Notes under the pieces: model-generated
Seen by the model: the letters and a program-made list of their open reading frames with translations, nothing else
What the model was told of the DNA's origin: nothing
Databases searched by the model: none
In this document: positions 47,409-56,612 of the stretch, in pieces
Numbering within the stretch: the stretch's first letter is position 1
How the letters are laid out: each line of letters opens with the position of its first letter
Source: Sporolactobacillus sp. THM7-4
GTDB taxonomy: Bacteria > Bacillota > Bacilli > Bacillales > Sporolactobacillaceae
Direction of reading: 5' to 3'
Assembly (NCBI RefSeq): GCF_004153165.1
Contig: NZ_SEMD01000002.1
Location: 62,001 to 126,000, forward strand
Length of the DNA: 64,000 nt
Program-made: the position numbers and the translations under genes

Positions 47409-49297
47409 ATTCCGTTTGCACCTCCCGTCAGCCATTCAGAAAATGGATGTTGGTTTTCTTCCTTTTCTGTCACAGCCCATGTATTGTTTCGCCGTTGTTT
47501 TTCCTGCCCCGGCGAATGACCGCCGCTGTCCTGAAAGGATTGATGCCGGTTTTGATCCCACCTGGGGTTTTGATCGATAAGTGATGTCTGTTGCTTTGTA
47601 ACATCGATCTGACTGACCGGGATATTTTGGCTGGCAAAATCCTGCTTCAGCCGGCTTAATCCCGAATTTAGCAGCTCTTTCGCTTTTTCCGTTTCCGCAG
47701 TCAGCCGGGCAATAATACCGTTTTCCCCGGAGACAATTGAAACGGTGACCTGGCCGAGCTGCTCAGGATAAAGAGTGATCGTCAGTTTCTGCTGACCGTT
47801 TTTTTCAAGTTGAAAAGATGTTTTTGCCATCCATTTTGTCAGTTGGTCAGATACTTGCCGGGTGACAGAATTCGTATCGACTGCATCTGCCGATTGATTG
47901 ATGTTCTGATATACCGACCAGAGTTCAATTTTATTCATCGGGCGTCCCAAAAAATCCCCCTTTAATACAGCATTTTTTTCTTGTCTGGACTCTTTAGCAA
48001 CTTGTCCGTAAGCGTGGTCAGGATGAGCAGGAACTCTTTTTTTGTCGACCGGCCGGCTATACGCGTCATGAGACAGAGGTTTAACTGCTGCCGTCATCGC
48101 CTCTCCTGTTGTTTTTGCCTGGCCCGCAAGTTGAGGAACTCCGTCCGATCCTGTCCTTATAATCTGGTTTACACGTTCCGAACGTTCGGGAAGTCGTGCT
48201 ACCGTACTGAATTCATCCCCGCCTTTTGTCAGGTTTTCCCGGCCGGCAGCCACTTCGGGTTTCCCTGGAAGACTCGTCCATTTTCCGGCGCCAGATGTCG
48301 TTCCTGCCCCGATCCGATGATCTGTTACGCTTTCGGGTCGAATCCGTGTCTCTTTTCTTTCACCCAGTGCCTCGTTACTGGAATTCGGGACCGACTCGAT
48401 ACGAATCTGCTGTTCCGCCTGCCTGATTAATGGACTTTTTAAAAAAGTCGAAGCGACAGGCCGTCCCGGGTTTGTTTTTTCAGCCTCAGGGCTACCTGCT
48501 GCTTTTTGAGTCCGCATGGCAGTTTCTGCATGTTTCCGCTGAAAACCTGCCAGTCCTCCGGTGCTGAGAGAGTCATCCGCACTGACCTGTTTCTCCACCT
48601 TTTCCTGGACACTTTTCTCCGGCTTTTCTTTCGGTTCAGGAAGGACGTGGCCGCCTGTTACCCGGGGCTGATCAAACGGGTTTAAACGTTGCGGACGCGA
48701 ACGTTCGGGAAGTCGTGCTTCCGCATGGGAACCGCCCCCGCTCAGGTTTTCCCGGCCGGCAGTCACTTCGGGTTTCCCTGGAAGACTCGTCCATTTTCCG
48801 GCGCCAGATGTCGTTCCTGCCCCGATCCGATGATCTGTTGCGCTTTCGGGTCGAATCCGTGTCTCTTTTCTTTCACCCAGTGCCTCGTTACTGGAATACG
48901 GAACCGACTCCATACGCATCTGCTGTTCCGCCTGCCTGATTAAGTGGCTTTTTGAAAAAGTTGAAGCGACAGGCCGTCCCGGGTTCGTTTTTTCAGCCTC
49001 AGGACTACCTGCTGCTTTTTGAGTCCGCATGGCAGTTTCTGCATGTTTCCGCTGAAAACCTGCCAGTCCTCCGGTGATGAGAGAGTCATCCGCACTGACC
49101 TGTTTCTCCACCTTTTCCCGGACACTTTTCTCCGGCTTTTCTTTTAGTTCAGGAGGGACGTGGCTGCCCGTTGTCGGGGTTGGGTTCATAAAAGCCCAAA
49201 AAGGGACCTTTCCGGGTTTCCGGTTTTGTCTGCTTTGTGCAACTCGCCTTAAGTTCATCGTCGGATTTGTGTTCGGCGTCACCCGGTTCATGGTCAT
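47405..49297 (-). CDS. fliK: Flagellar hook-length control protein FliK with an internal tandem duplication
   Basis: 630 aa. The C-terminal export-switch domain (about residues 455-600) has KNGQQKLTITLYPEQLGQVTVSI and LSRLKQDFASQNIPVSQIDV, so the FliK identity is firm. The N-terminal ruler region holds two in-frame copies of about 171 residues, each with KPEKSV, SADDSL, GGLAGFQRKHAETAM, GRPVASTF and DHRIGAGTTSGAGKWTSLPGKPE-type blocks (quoted here in parts), at 48659-49171 and 48179-48658. Start ATG at 49297 after AAAGGAGGTGAAAAC. The extra copy should lengthen the ruler and may lengthen the hook. Confidence 0.95.
   Translation of the reverse strand: MTMNRVTPNTNPTMNLRRVAQSRQNRKPGKVPFWAFMNPTPTTGSHVPPELKEKPEKSVREKVEKQVSADDSLITGGLAGFQRKHAETAMRTQKAAGSPEAEKTNPGRPVASTFSKSHLIRQAEQQMRMESVPYSSNEALGERKETRIRPESATDHRIGAGTTSGAGKWTSLPGKPEVTAGRENLSGGGSHAEARLPERSRPQRLNPFDQPRVTGGHVLPEPKEKPEKSVQEKVEKQVSADDSLSTGGLAGFQRKHAETAMRTQKAAGSPEAEKTNPGRPVASTFLKSPLIRQAEQQIRIESVPNSSNEALGERKETRIRPESVTDHRIGAGTTSGAGKWTSLPGKPEVAAGRENLTKGGDEFSTVARLPERSERVNQIIRTGSDGVPQLAGQAKTTGEAMTAAVKPLSHDAYSRPVDKKRVPAHPDHAYGQVAKESRQEKNAVLKGDFLGRPMNKIELWSVYQNINQSADAVDTNSVTRQVSDQLTKWMAKTSFQLEKNGQQKLTITLYPEQLGQVTVSIVSGENGIIARLTAETEKAKELLNSGLSRLKQDFASQNIPVSQIDVTKQQTSLIDQNPRWDQNRHQSFQDSGGHSPGQEKQRRNNTWAVTEKEENQHPFSEWLTGGANGI
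48179..48658 (-). repeat. Tandem repeat copy 2 inside fliK
   Basis: Direct, in-frame repeat of the adjacent copy with a period of about 513 nt. Over about 440 compared bases I counted roughly 18 differences by eye. The final part (near the ARLPERS block) has a two-codon insertion relative to copy 1. Confidence 0.92.
48659..49171 (-). repeat. Tandem repeat copy 1 inside fliK
   Basis: First copy in reading direction, beginning at the TGSHVPPELKEKPEKSV block and ending with RLNPFDQPRV. The copies keep the reading frame, so the duplication is compatible with a functional protein. Confidence 0.92.
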
Positions 49298-49344
49298 GTT
49301 TTCACCTCCTTTCAAAGAACGATCGTATCTATATAATCAACTTC

Positions 49345-49989
49345 TCATTGATTGCCTGTCGTGGTCACTGTGCCCGCCAGACTGGGATTATTTTGTGAAG
49401 ACGTTGAATTTTTTTGACTGGCCTGCAGCAAAGGGGTCAGAGCCGCCGCTTTGCCGGCTGTCATATTCTCAAGAATCTGAGCCTTTGTTTTATTATCCAT
49501 CATGTTGATATACATAGCGGCCTTACGGGTTGGCAACTTTTCGAAAATGGCAGCGGCTTTTTCAGGATCCATGTTCTTGTATGTTTGTGCATAAACGGCC
49601 TGCCTGCCTGCCGACGCCTGATTTTTACTTGCATTTGTTTGCTGTTTGGCTGCAGCCTGGGCCTGTTTCAGGTCCGAGTTCAGCTGCGAGATCTGATCCG
49701 ATTTTTTTGAGCTGTCGCTTTGAAGACGTTTAATCGTCGAATTTTGAACAGCGATTTTTTGTTTAAGTGCGGCTATCTGGCTGCCGGATCCGGATGTCCC
49801 GTTTCCCGTCTGCATCGTTGCGGGCGACCCCTGGCCAAATACCAGCCTTTTGGCCTCTTCAATCGGATCCAGACCTGCAAGCTTTAAAAAAAGCAGCGTT
49901 AAGAGCAGTAAAAACAGGATCGGTACAAGCACTGCCAGAAGGAATTTAAATAGTTTAAAACCAAAGCCTGATTCTTTCTTTTCCTCCAT
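49345..49989 (-). CDS. ylxF: MotE/YlxF family magnesium-transporter-like protein
   Basis: 214 aa. One N-terminal membrane segment (FKFLLAVLVPILFLLLLTLLFL), a coiled coil of about 50 residues (QKIAVQNSTIKRLQSDSS), and a C-terminal MgtE-N-like domain with KNMDPEKAAAIFEKLPTRKAAMYINMM. B. subtilis YlxF sits between fliJ and fliK. The family (MotE) is thought to help folding or export of a flagellar motor protein; the exact role here is not shown. Confidence 0.9.
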   Translation of the reverse strand: MEEKKESGFGFKLFKFLLAVLVPILFLLLLTLLFLKLAGLDPIEEAKRLVFGQGSPATMQTGNGTSGSGSQIAALKQKIAVQNSTIKRLQSDSSKKSDQISQLNSDLKQAQAAAKQQTNASKNQASAGRQAVYAQTYKNMDPEKAAAIFEKLPTRKAAMYINMMDNKTKAQILENMTAGKAAALTPLLQASQKNSTSSQNNPSLAGTVTTTGNQ

Positions 49990-50004
49990 CTTTCAGCCCA
50001 CCTT

Positions 50005-50451
50005 TTAACCCTTGAACTTGTAACTTACTGAAGCCAGTTCATCCAGAACCTTAGCTTCCTTTTTCTTTTTATTCTGGCAGTAAGCGACTTTCTGCTTTTC
50101 TTTCAGCTTCTCAAATTTTTTAACGTCAATTGCTTTCGCCTGCAAAACAGTCTGAAATTTTTCCAGTTGCTCCTTGACTTGATCATACTGGTCTGTCCGT
50201 TTGGCAATCAGCCGGTCTATGTTTTCAACATCGAAAATCCGGCTTTTCATCGAGCCGATCGTAATCGGTTGTTTCATTTTGTCATGTAGGGCTGATTCTG
50301 CTTTTTTCCTGTTCTCAATCAGGTTCATCAGATTTCGGGCCAGTCTCTCAAAATAGTCGAAAAGGGTCTGGTACTCCTGTTCGAGACTTTTCTTTTCACT
50401 TTTGGCAACCTTCATCAGTCGTTCCAACCGAAACTCAAACCCCATTTTCAT
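50005..50451 (-). CDS. fliJ: Flagellar export chaperone FliJ
   Basis: 148 aa, mostly a long antiparallel coiled coil (charged Lys/Glu-rich helices). Begins FEFRLERLMKVAKSEKKSLEQEYQ. Stimulates the FliI ATPase. Two ATGs two codons apart near 50451 are possible; the first is chosen with GGAAGGG upstream. Overlaps the fliI end by 17 nt. Confidence 0.93.
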   Translation of the reverse strand: MKMGFEFRLERLMKVAKSEKKSLEQEYQTLFDYFERLARNLMNLIENRKKAESALHDKMKQPITIGSMKSRIFDVENIDRLIAKRTDQYDQVKEQLEKFQTVLQAKAIDVKKFEKLKEKQKVAYCQNKKKKEAKVLDELASVSYKFKG

Positions 50452-51763
50452 TTCCTTCCCTTCCGAATTGAGTAACGAGCTGCCGGACAGCCTCATCAAG
50501 GGTCACTTTTTCAGATACCCGCTGGGTTAAATAACGGATTATTAGTGGATGAAAGCGGATCGCTTCATCTATTGCCGCCGAGCTGCCCTGTTTATAGGCC
50601 CCTATATTGATCAAATCCTCTGAGTCTGTATATTGAGATAAAAGTTTTCTGAATCTCTGAGATGCAAGCTGGTGCTCTGTCTCAGTGATTTCATTCATAA
50701 CCCGGCTGACACTTTTCAGTAGATTGACAGCAGGGAACTGGCCTTTTTGAGCAAGGGCCCTGTCAAGAACAATATGACCGTCCAGAATGCCCCGGGCTGT
50801 GTCGGAAATCGGTTCATCTAAATCGTCTCCGTCAACAAGTACAGTATAAAAGGCAGTAATTGAGCCTTTTCTATCTGTTCCCGCTCTCTCTAAAAGTCTG
50901 GGAAGAAGGGCGAAAACCGAAGGCGGATAACCTCGGGTTGTCGGAGGCTCTCCGACTGCAAGGCCGATTTCCCGCTGACTCATGGCTACCCGTGTCAGGG
51001 AATCCATCATAAGAAGGACATTTTTCCCTTTCGAGCGAAAATATTCAGCAATTGCTGTTGCCGTCATCGCCCCCTTTATTCTCATCAGTGCGGGCTGATC
51101 ACTGGTTGCGGCGATGACGATGGAGCGAGCCGCACCCTCCTGACCGAGATCCTTTTCCAGGAATTCTTTAACTTCACGTCCCCGCTCGCCAATTAAAGCG
51201 ATGACATTCAAATCAGCAGATGTATTCCTTGCGATCATTCCCATCAGTGTGCTTTTACCCACGCCGCTTCCTGCAAATATACCTACTCGCTGACCTTTGC
51301 CGACCGTGAGCAGACCGTTCAGCGATCGGATTCCAAGCTCAATCGGCTCAGTGATCCGGGGCCTGTCCAGCGGATTGGGCGGGGATTGATTCGTCGGTAC
51401 AAACGAAAAGGGCTTCGAAAAACTCATACCCGACATCGGTCTGCCCAGACTATCGCAGACCTGTCCAAGGAGTTCCTCATTTACTTTAACTTGAAGCGGT
51501 TTGCCTGTTCCCTCCACCAGACATCCCGGAGATATCGACGCAACAGACGTGTAGGGCATGAGAAGGACATTTTCATCCCGGAAGCCGACTACTTCCGCCA
51601 TCACTTTCCGTTCGCCATTTCTCATATGTATGATGCAAACGTCTCCGACAGCTGAAGATGGTCCCCTGGATTCAATCAACAACCCGACGACACGGGTGAT
51701 TTTGCCAAACCGGCGGTAACTGTCTATAGAACGAAGAGCCTCGATCAGCTGTTCTGCGTTCAT
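50435..51763 (-). CDS. fliI: Flagellum-specific ATPase FliI
   Basis: 442 aa F1-beta-like hexameric ATPase of the flagellar export system. Walker A GSGVGKST at 165-172, LIGERGREVKEFLEKDLG, VLLMMDSLTRVAMSQREIGLAVGEPP (Walker B region) and the arginine-finger region follow the family. ATG after GGAGGAAAGGGGGCT, overlapping fliH by 4 nt. Confidence 0.97.
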   Translation of the reverse strand: MNAEQLIEALRSIDSYRRFGKITRVVGLLIESRGPSSAVGDVCIIHMRNGERKVMAEVVGFRDENVLLMPYTSVASISPGCLVEGTGKPLQVKVNEELLGQVCDSLGRPMSGMSFSKPFSFVPTNQSPPNPLDRPRITEPIELGIRSLNGLLTVGKGQRVGIFAGSGVGKSTLMGMIARNTSADLNVIALIGERGREVKEFLEKDLGQEGAARSIVIAATSDQPALMRIKGAMTATAIAEYFRSKGKNVLLMMDSLTRVAMSQREIGLAVGEPPTTRGYPPSVFALLPRLLERAGTDRKGSITAFYTVLVDGDDLDEPISDTARGILDGHIVLDRALAQKGQFPAVNLLKSVSRVMNEITETEHQLASQRFRKLLSQYTDSEDLINIGAYKQGSSAAIDEAIRFHPLIIRYLTQRVSEKVTLDEAVRQLVTQFGREGNENGV

Positions 51764-52521
51764 AGCCCCCTTTCCTCCATCAGCTCAATCAATTTTTCTT
51801 TAATCAAAGACAATTGGCTGTCGACCCCCGCCTCTATTTTTCCGAATGATGTTTCAATCGTACAATCATTCTCCCGGCACTCGCTTGTGGCATAGATAAT
51901 GATGTCGGCCTGAGGGGCAATGGCCTTCAGTTCCTGCCTGCGGTCATTCAATTCTTTAAAGTGGGAAGGATAAACCGTAATTTTTATCGTCTCCTGATCC
52001 CGGACTTCTTTGACGGCCTCCGAAACCAATGAGAACCACTTGCCCTCATCCGCAGCAATTGAAGCGCCGATGATTTTTTGGGCAATAGCAACAGAAAGCT
52101 TTAAAATTTCCGGTTCAGCTTCTTTTATGTAATCCCGACAGGCCGATTGTGCCTGTTCGATGAGCCGATTGGCCTGGTTGATCTTCTTCAGGCAGCTCCT
52201 TTTCCCCTCCTCAACGCCCTTCCTGAACCCCTGATCGAAGCCCTGCTTTTCTTTCTGCTTAAAAGCTTCTTCACGGCTCTTTTCTGCCTGTTCATTTTTC
52301 TCCTTAATCTCACGCTCGATTGCCTCGCGTTTCAGATTCGCTTCTTTCAGAATCCCGGCTGCTTTCCTTTTTGCCTCATTTACTTTGTCCGCAAGGCTCA
52401 GTTTCTGAGCCTCCTTACCGCTTTCATTGTTCAAAGCGGTAAGTTCAGGGTCAACAATCGTCGTCAGCTGAATCACTTGCCTGTGGTTACCGGGTTTCGC
52501 CGATTTGATCAGATTAGACAA
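51760..52521 (-). CDS. fliH: Flagellar export regulator FliH
   Basis: 253 aa. A charged coiled-coil N-terminal half with Lys/Glu-rich stretches (KEKNEQAEKSREEAFKQKEK) and a GxxxG-like QGFDQGFRKGVEEGKRS, then an ATPase-stator-like C-terminal domain with ILKLSVAIAQKIIGAS. Regulates FliI. Start is TTG at 52521 inside the fliG end, with GGGAGATG upstream. Confidence 0.94.
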   Translation of the reverse strand: MSNLIKSAKPGNHRQVIQLTTIVDPELTALNNESGKEAQKLSLADKVNEAKRKAAGILKEANLKREAIEREIKEKNEQAEKSREEAFKQKEKQGFDQGFRKGVEEGKRSCLKKINQANRLIEQAQSACRDYIKEAEPEILKLSVAIAQKIIGASIAADEGKWFSLVSEAVKEVRDQETIKITVYPSHFKELNDRRQELKAIAPQADIIIYATSECRENDCTIETSFGKIEAGVDSQLSLIKEKLIELMEERGL

Positions 52522-53530
52522 TCACATCATCTCCCTGACCCCGTGCAATGACAATTTCACCTGCGTCTTCGAGCTTCCTGATCGTATTTACAATTCTTGT
52601 CTGCGCTTCTTCAACATCATGCAGTCGAACCGGCCCCATATATTGCATCTCTTCTTTAAAGCTGGCCGCCATTCGCTCGGACATATTACGAAACAGCAGA
52701 TCTTTAACCTCTTCGCTCGCCGTCCGCATCGCCAAAATCAAATCCTCATTTTCACTTTCACGAATGACGCGCTGGACCGCCCGGTCATCCAAAATAATAA
52801 TGTCCTCAAAAACAAACATCCGTTTCTTGATCTCTTCTGCCAGGTCGGGATTATCTTTTTCAAGATGTTCAAGAATGTTGCGTTCAGTGGTTCGATCGAC
52901 ACCATTCAGCACACTGACGATGGACTGGATGCCTCCGGTCTGCGTATAATCCTGATTAATCGAGGAACTGGAAATTTTCTTTTCGAGAACCCGCTCGACT
53001 TGAGAAATGACTTCAGGAGATGTACTGTCCATCTGAGCAATCCTTTTTGCAACATCAGCCTGGGCCTCAGGAGGAAGTGCCGAAAGAACAACTGCAGCCT
53101 GTTCTGGTTCCAGATAGGATAGTACCAGGGCGATGGTCTGGGGATGCTCATTCTGAATAAAGTTCAGGATTTGTTGAGGATCGCTCTTCCTCATAAAATC
53201 AAATGGTCTGACCTGCAGCGACGAAGTCAGGCGCTGAATGACCTGCTTCGCCTGTTCAGGACCGAGGGCTTTGTCAAGAATTTGTTTGGCGTAACCGATT
53301 CCTCCCTGAGAAATATAGTCCTGGGCGAGTGCTGTCTGAAAAAATTCATCGATGACTTGTTTTTTTAATTCGGTTTTCACCTGGCGTGCGTTCGATATTT
53401 CCAGCGTAAGATCCTCAATTTCCTGTTCCGTAAGATGTTTAAAGACATTGGCCGACACATCTGAACCAAGGGTAATCATCAAAATGGCCGCTTTCTGTTT
53501 CCCGGTCAGTCCGGATTTACGTTCCTGCAT
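52514..53530 (-). CDS. fliG: Flagellar motor switch protein FliG
   Basis: 338 aa, the same length as B. subtilis FliG. Includes LTGKQKAAILMITLGSDVSANVFKHL, the middle domain EHPQTIALVLSYLEPEQAA, and the C-terminal torque helix LILAMRTASEEVKDLLFRNMSERM-type sequence (noted as LRTASEEVKDLLFRNMSE with A for L at its first position). Start ATG at 53530 with GGAGATGG upstream; the GTG at 53551 is a weaker choice because the SD lies within it. Confidence 0.97.
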   Translation of the reverse strand: MQERKSGLTGKQKAAILMITLGSDVSANVFKHLTEQEIEDLTLEISNARQVKTELKKQVIDEFFQTALAQDYISQGGIGYAKQILDKALGPEQAKQVIQRLTSSLQVRPFDFMRKSDPQQILNFIQNEHPQTIALVLSYLEPEQAAVVLSALPPEAQADVAKRIAQMDSTSPEVISQVERVLEKKISSSSINQDYTQTGGIQSIVSVLNGVDRTTERNILEHLEKDNPDLAEEIKKRMFVFEDIIILDDRAVQRVIRESENEDLILAMRTASEEVKDLLFRNMSERMAASFKEEMQYMGPVRLHDVEEAQTRIVNTIRKLEDAGEIVIARGQGDDVIV

Positions 53531-53547
53531 GACGGCACCATCTCCTC

Positions 53548-55131
53548 TCACTTTTCATCAGCCAGCCAGCTTCTTAACAATTTCACAAATTGATCGGGAT
53601 TTTGCCTGGCCATTTTTTCGAGTTCATCATATTTCCTTTGTTCCGGGTTTTCTTTATTTAAAGGCTCTTCCAGATTATCTTTCTGCTGAGGTATATCTTC
53701 AACTACAGCTTCCTCATCCGTCGATTTTCTTTTTTTCTTTACGAGTATCCAGATAAGAGTTCCTGTAACAAGAGCAAGAAGCGCTCCACCAAGAAGATAC
53801 ATCCAAAAATGATTGGCCTGTACCGGTGGATTCAACTGTCCGTTAAACCGCCCAACTGTGACCACCGTTTTCTGGTTAACCACATTGGCCGGAAACTCCT
53901 GGCCCTGATTGTCCGAGATAGACGTCTGGACAACCGTATTGAGTATTTGTTTTACATCATTGATGCGCTGCTGCGGAAGTGAATGAACATTATTCGGCTG
54001 CGGCGGCTCAATCATCACCTGGATACCCAGATCCTTTATTTTATATGGACTATTTACAACATCCCGATGAATCCGGTTAAATTCATAATTTACACGGTCT
54101 TCGACTTTCTTATAGGCGCCGTTTCCTGCTGTTCCCGCAGGGTAGTTCGGAACAGCAGCTGTTCCGGTACCTGCCTGACCGGCCGCTCCCTGGCCGGTAT
54201 ACGTCTCCGTAATATGCTCGGAACTTGTCTGCAGACCTTCCATAGCCTGTGGATCCACCGGTTCAACCAAATCCTCTTTTTCTTTTTGTTTTGTAAAGTC
54301 TACATCGGCTGTAACATTGACCATGACTTTTCCCTGGCCCATCATGGTGGTCAACATTTGTGTGACCTTCCGGCCGATATTATTTTCAATGTCTCTCTCA
54401 ATCTCTTGCTGCTGCTGGTAGACGGATAACGTTGAATTGCCGTTTCCGATATTTTTTTTGTCATAGTAGTTATAATATTGATCCATAATGACGATATTAT
54501 CTTCAGGCAGGTTCGGTACACTTTTCGAAACGAGATGATAGAGTCCGCGCACCTGCTCATCACTCAATTGGTAGCCCGGGTCGACATTCAGTACGATAGA
54601 AGCCGTGGCTTCGCTTTTCGTTTTCATATCACCGACCCAGACATCATTCGGCGGCAGGGTAATCATCACTTTGGCTGATTTAACCCCTTTTGTATTCGAT
54701 ACGAGATTCGCCAGTTCGGTCTGCATGGCGGCCCTCTGCAGAACATCGAACTGTTTATCTGTCATGCCGAATCCAGCATTCTGGCCAAAAAAGGAATAGT
54801 CGATCTGACCTGTTTTTGGAATCCCCTGAGCCGCCAAATCTACCTTCAGCGCATTGACCTGATTGTCCGGAACACTGATTGTTGTTCCTCCGTTCGACAA
54901 TTTATAGGGAATCTTTTTGCTGTCGAGGGTATCCTTGATCTGTCCGGCTTCGCTTGTGGTCAGGTTGCTGTATAGAGGGGAATAATGCTTGACATTGGTT
55001 AAAATAACTGTCAGCAAAACAGCAGCGAAAAGGGCTGCCGCCCCGCCAATGATCCAGTTTTTCTGTTTTCTGGTCAGACTGGCCCATGCCTTTTTCAGTC
55101 GGCTGATCATGCTTAATAATTTTTCTTTCAT
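53548..55131 (-). CDS. fliF: Flagellar MS-ring protein FliF
   Basis: 527 aa. Two membrane segments, one near residues 26-46 (IIGGAAALFAAVLLTVILT) and one near 440-462 (YLLGGALLALVTGTLIWIL). Between them are ring-building motifs (YSPLYSNLTTSEAGQIKDTL, VKSAKVMITLPP) and a variable Gly/Ala/Thr linker. The extreme C-terminus (KYDELEKMARQNPDQFVKLLRSWLADE) binds FliG. ATG after GGAGGATAAA. Confidence 0.97.
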   Translation of the reverse strand: MKEKLLSMISRLKKAWASLTRKQKNWIIGGAAALFAAVLLTVILTNVKHYSPLYSNLTTSEAGQIKDTLDSKKIPYKLSNGGTTISVPDNQVNALKVDLAAQGIPKTGQIDYSFFGQNAGFGMTDKQFDVLQRAAMQTELANLVSNTKGVKSAKVMITLPPNDVWVGDMKTKSEATASIVLNVDPGYQLSDEQVRGLYHLVSKSVPNLPEDNIVIMDQYYNYYDKKNIGNGNSTLSVYQQQQEIERDIENNIGRKVTQMLTTMMGQGKVMVNVTADVDFTKQKEKEDLVEPVDPQAMEGLQTSSEHITETYTGQGAAGQAGTGTAAVPNYPAGTAGNGAYKKVEDRVNYEFNRIHRDVVNSPYKIKDLGIQVMIEPPQPNNVHSLPQQRINDVKQILNTVVQTSISDNQGQEFPANVVNQKTVVTVGRFNGQLNPPVQANHFWMYLLGGALLALVTGTLIWILVKKKRKSTDEEAVVEDIPQQKDNLEEPLNKENPEQRKYDELEKMARQNPDQFVKLLRSWLADEK

Positions 55132-55160
55132 TTTATCCTCCGATCAACGGCATCCGGTAA

Positions 55161-55463
55161 TCATACCTGCATTCTCATCATCTCTTGATAGGCATCGATC
55201 ACTCGATCGCGCACTTGAACGGTGGTTTTAAGTAGAATATTGGCTTTTTGCATCGCAATCATTACATTATGTAGATCTTCATCGCTGCTTCCATTCGCTA
55301 AATTGGTCACCATTTGATTGGCTGTCTGTTGAGATTCGTTAACCTTCGTCAGGGCATTTGCCAGTGTTTTTGCAAATGAATTCTGTGCCTGAGCCGCACT
55401 GTGTGGGACCGGCAAAGCAAGTCCTGCCGACTGATTCAGGTTAATGGGATCTATTCCGCTCAT
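55161..55463 (-). CDS. fliE: Flagellar hook-basal body protein FliE
   Basis: 100 aa junction protein between MS ring and rod. Contains SFAKTLANALTKVNESQQTAN and VMIAMQKANILLKTTVQVRDRVIDAYQEMMRM. ATG with AGGTAGG upstream. Between flgC and fliF as expected. Confidence 0.96.
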   Translation of the reverse strand: MSGIDPINLNQSAGLALPVPHSAAQAQNSFAKTLANALTKVNESQQTANQMVTNLANGSSDEDLHNVMIAMQKANILLKTTVQVRDRVIDAYQEMMRMQV

Positions 55464-55474
55464 ACGTTAAATGC

Positions 55475-55918
55475 CTACCTTCCAATGTCCAATGCCCGCA
55501 AAAGCATATTTTTATTTGCATTCATCACCGTTACTCCTGCTTCATAAGAGCGATTTGCATCCATTAAATCTACCATTTCTTTCAGTGGATCGACATTCGG
55601 CATCCTCACGTAGCCATTTGGGTCCGCATCCGGATCACTCGGGTCGTATTTCATGCGATATGGGGCAGGGTCATTGGTTACAGCGGATACTTCAACCCCA
55701 CCCGCTGATGACCCGAGCGAATTCTGGAACACCGATTCAAATGACGGCCCGATTGAACTTAGGTGAACAACTTTTCGCGTGTAAGGCTGCCACCGTCCGT
55801 TCACCATTGTTTCACGGGTTGTATCCGTATTCGCAATGTTTGAAGATGCAACATCCATTCTGAATCTCTGTGCGGTCAGTCCGGAAGCAGAAATGTCGAG
55901 CCCGTTAAATATTCCCAT
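55475..55918 (-). CDS. flgC: Flagellar proximal rod protein FlgC
   Basis: 147 aa. N-terminal rod motif GIFNGLDISASGLTAQRFRM then DVASSNIANTDTTRE, and the C-terminal MVDLMDANRSYEAGVTVMNA helix. ATG shares one base with the flgB stop; SD is GGGAGG. Confidence 0.96.
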   Translation of the reverse strand: MGIFNGLDISASGLTAQRFRMDVASSNIANTDTTRETMVNGRWQPYTRKVVHLSSIGPSFESVFQNSLGSSAGGVEVSAVTNDPAPYRMKYDPSDPDADPNGYVRMPNVDPLKEMVDLMDANRSYEAGVTVMNANKNMLLRALDIGR

Positions 55919-56298
55919 CAGCGTGTGCCTCCCAAAACCGTATTAAACTGCTGAAACTGATTGGCGGCTGCCTGTCCGAGCGCCTGATAAAACAACTGAT
56001 TTTTCGCCAGTTCAGACATTTGCTGATCAATATCCACATTATTGCCGTTATTTTGGATCGTACCCGACAGGTCATTAACCATCCGGTATCCTGCATCGTC
56101 AGACATGGAAAAGGGCAAGTGACCCGGTTCGGTTCGATTAGCGGACATGGCTGAATCCAGAATATCGTCGAAAACAACCTTCTTCGCCTTATAACCCGCT
56201 GTATCCACATTAGCAATATTCCGGGCAATCACGTTTTGTCGGACCATTGAACCATTCAATGCTCTCTCGATGTCAAAAAGAGGAGTCATCGAAAACAA
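55918..56298 (-). CDS. flgB: Flagellar proximal rod protein FlgB
   Basis: 126 aa, first gene of the fla/che operon. N-terminal rod motif VRQNVIARNIANVDTAGYKAK and C-terminal LAKNQLFYQALGQAAANQFQQF are standard. Start is TTG at 56298 with AAAGGAAG about 10 nt upstream; an ATG three codons later is an alternative. Confidence 0.96.
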   Translation of the reverse strand: MFSMTPLFDIERALNGSMVRQNVIARNIANVDTAGYKAKKVVFDDILDSAMSANRTEPGHLPFSMSDDAGYRMVNDLSGTIQNNGNNVDIDQQMSELAKNQLFYQALGQAAANQFQQFNTVLGGTR

Positions 56299-56336
56299 TT
56301 TGGCTTCACTTCCTTTAATCTCGCTTGCATATATTC

Positions 56337-56364
56337 ATTTTACCAACTTTTGGTCTCATGTCTA
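56337..56364 (-). promoter_or_regulatory. Candidate sigma-A-type promoter of the fla/che operon
   Basis: Minus strand TAGACA (56359-56364), 16-nt spacer, TAAAAT (56337-56342), about 40 nt before flgB. A nearby TTGACG is too far (22 bp) to pair with this -10. No sigma-D-type promoter (TAAA-N15-GCCGATAT) was seen here. The wider AT-rich interval 56365-56612 contains no gene. Confidence 0.55.
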
Positions 56365-56430
56365 CGTCAATCTTTAATTATTCGACATCATTCACCAAAA
56401 TGTACAAATTTTGCAGGTCTAATCTCTTAT

Positions 56431-56445
56431 AATTTGTCTATAATT
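56431..56445. promoter_or_regulatory. Possible CodY-binding box upstream of flgB
   Basis: AATTTGTCTATAATT (reads AATTATAGACAAATT on the minus strand) matches the CodY consensus AATTTTCWGAAAATT at 10 of 15 positions. CodY represses the fla/che promoter in B. subtilis, and codY is the adjacent gene. The match is imperfect and AT-rich background makes chance hits likely. Confidence 0.3.
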
Positions 56446-56612
56446 GGATATTGGTAGAAAGGATTGCATGAGGACTTTTTATGTAACCGCGTACATTTTT
56501 AGAAAAGGTGACAAAAAACAGTTCTTACAGACTATCATTCATTGGATGACTGACCATTGATCCATTTAAAAGAGTTCTGTTATGTATATAACACCGGCGG
56601 AATATTGGAAAT

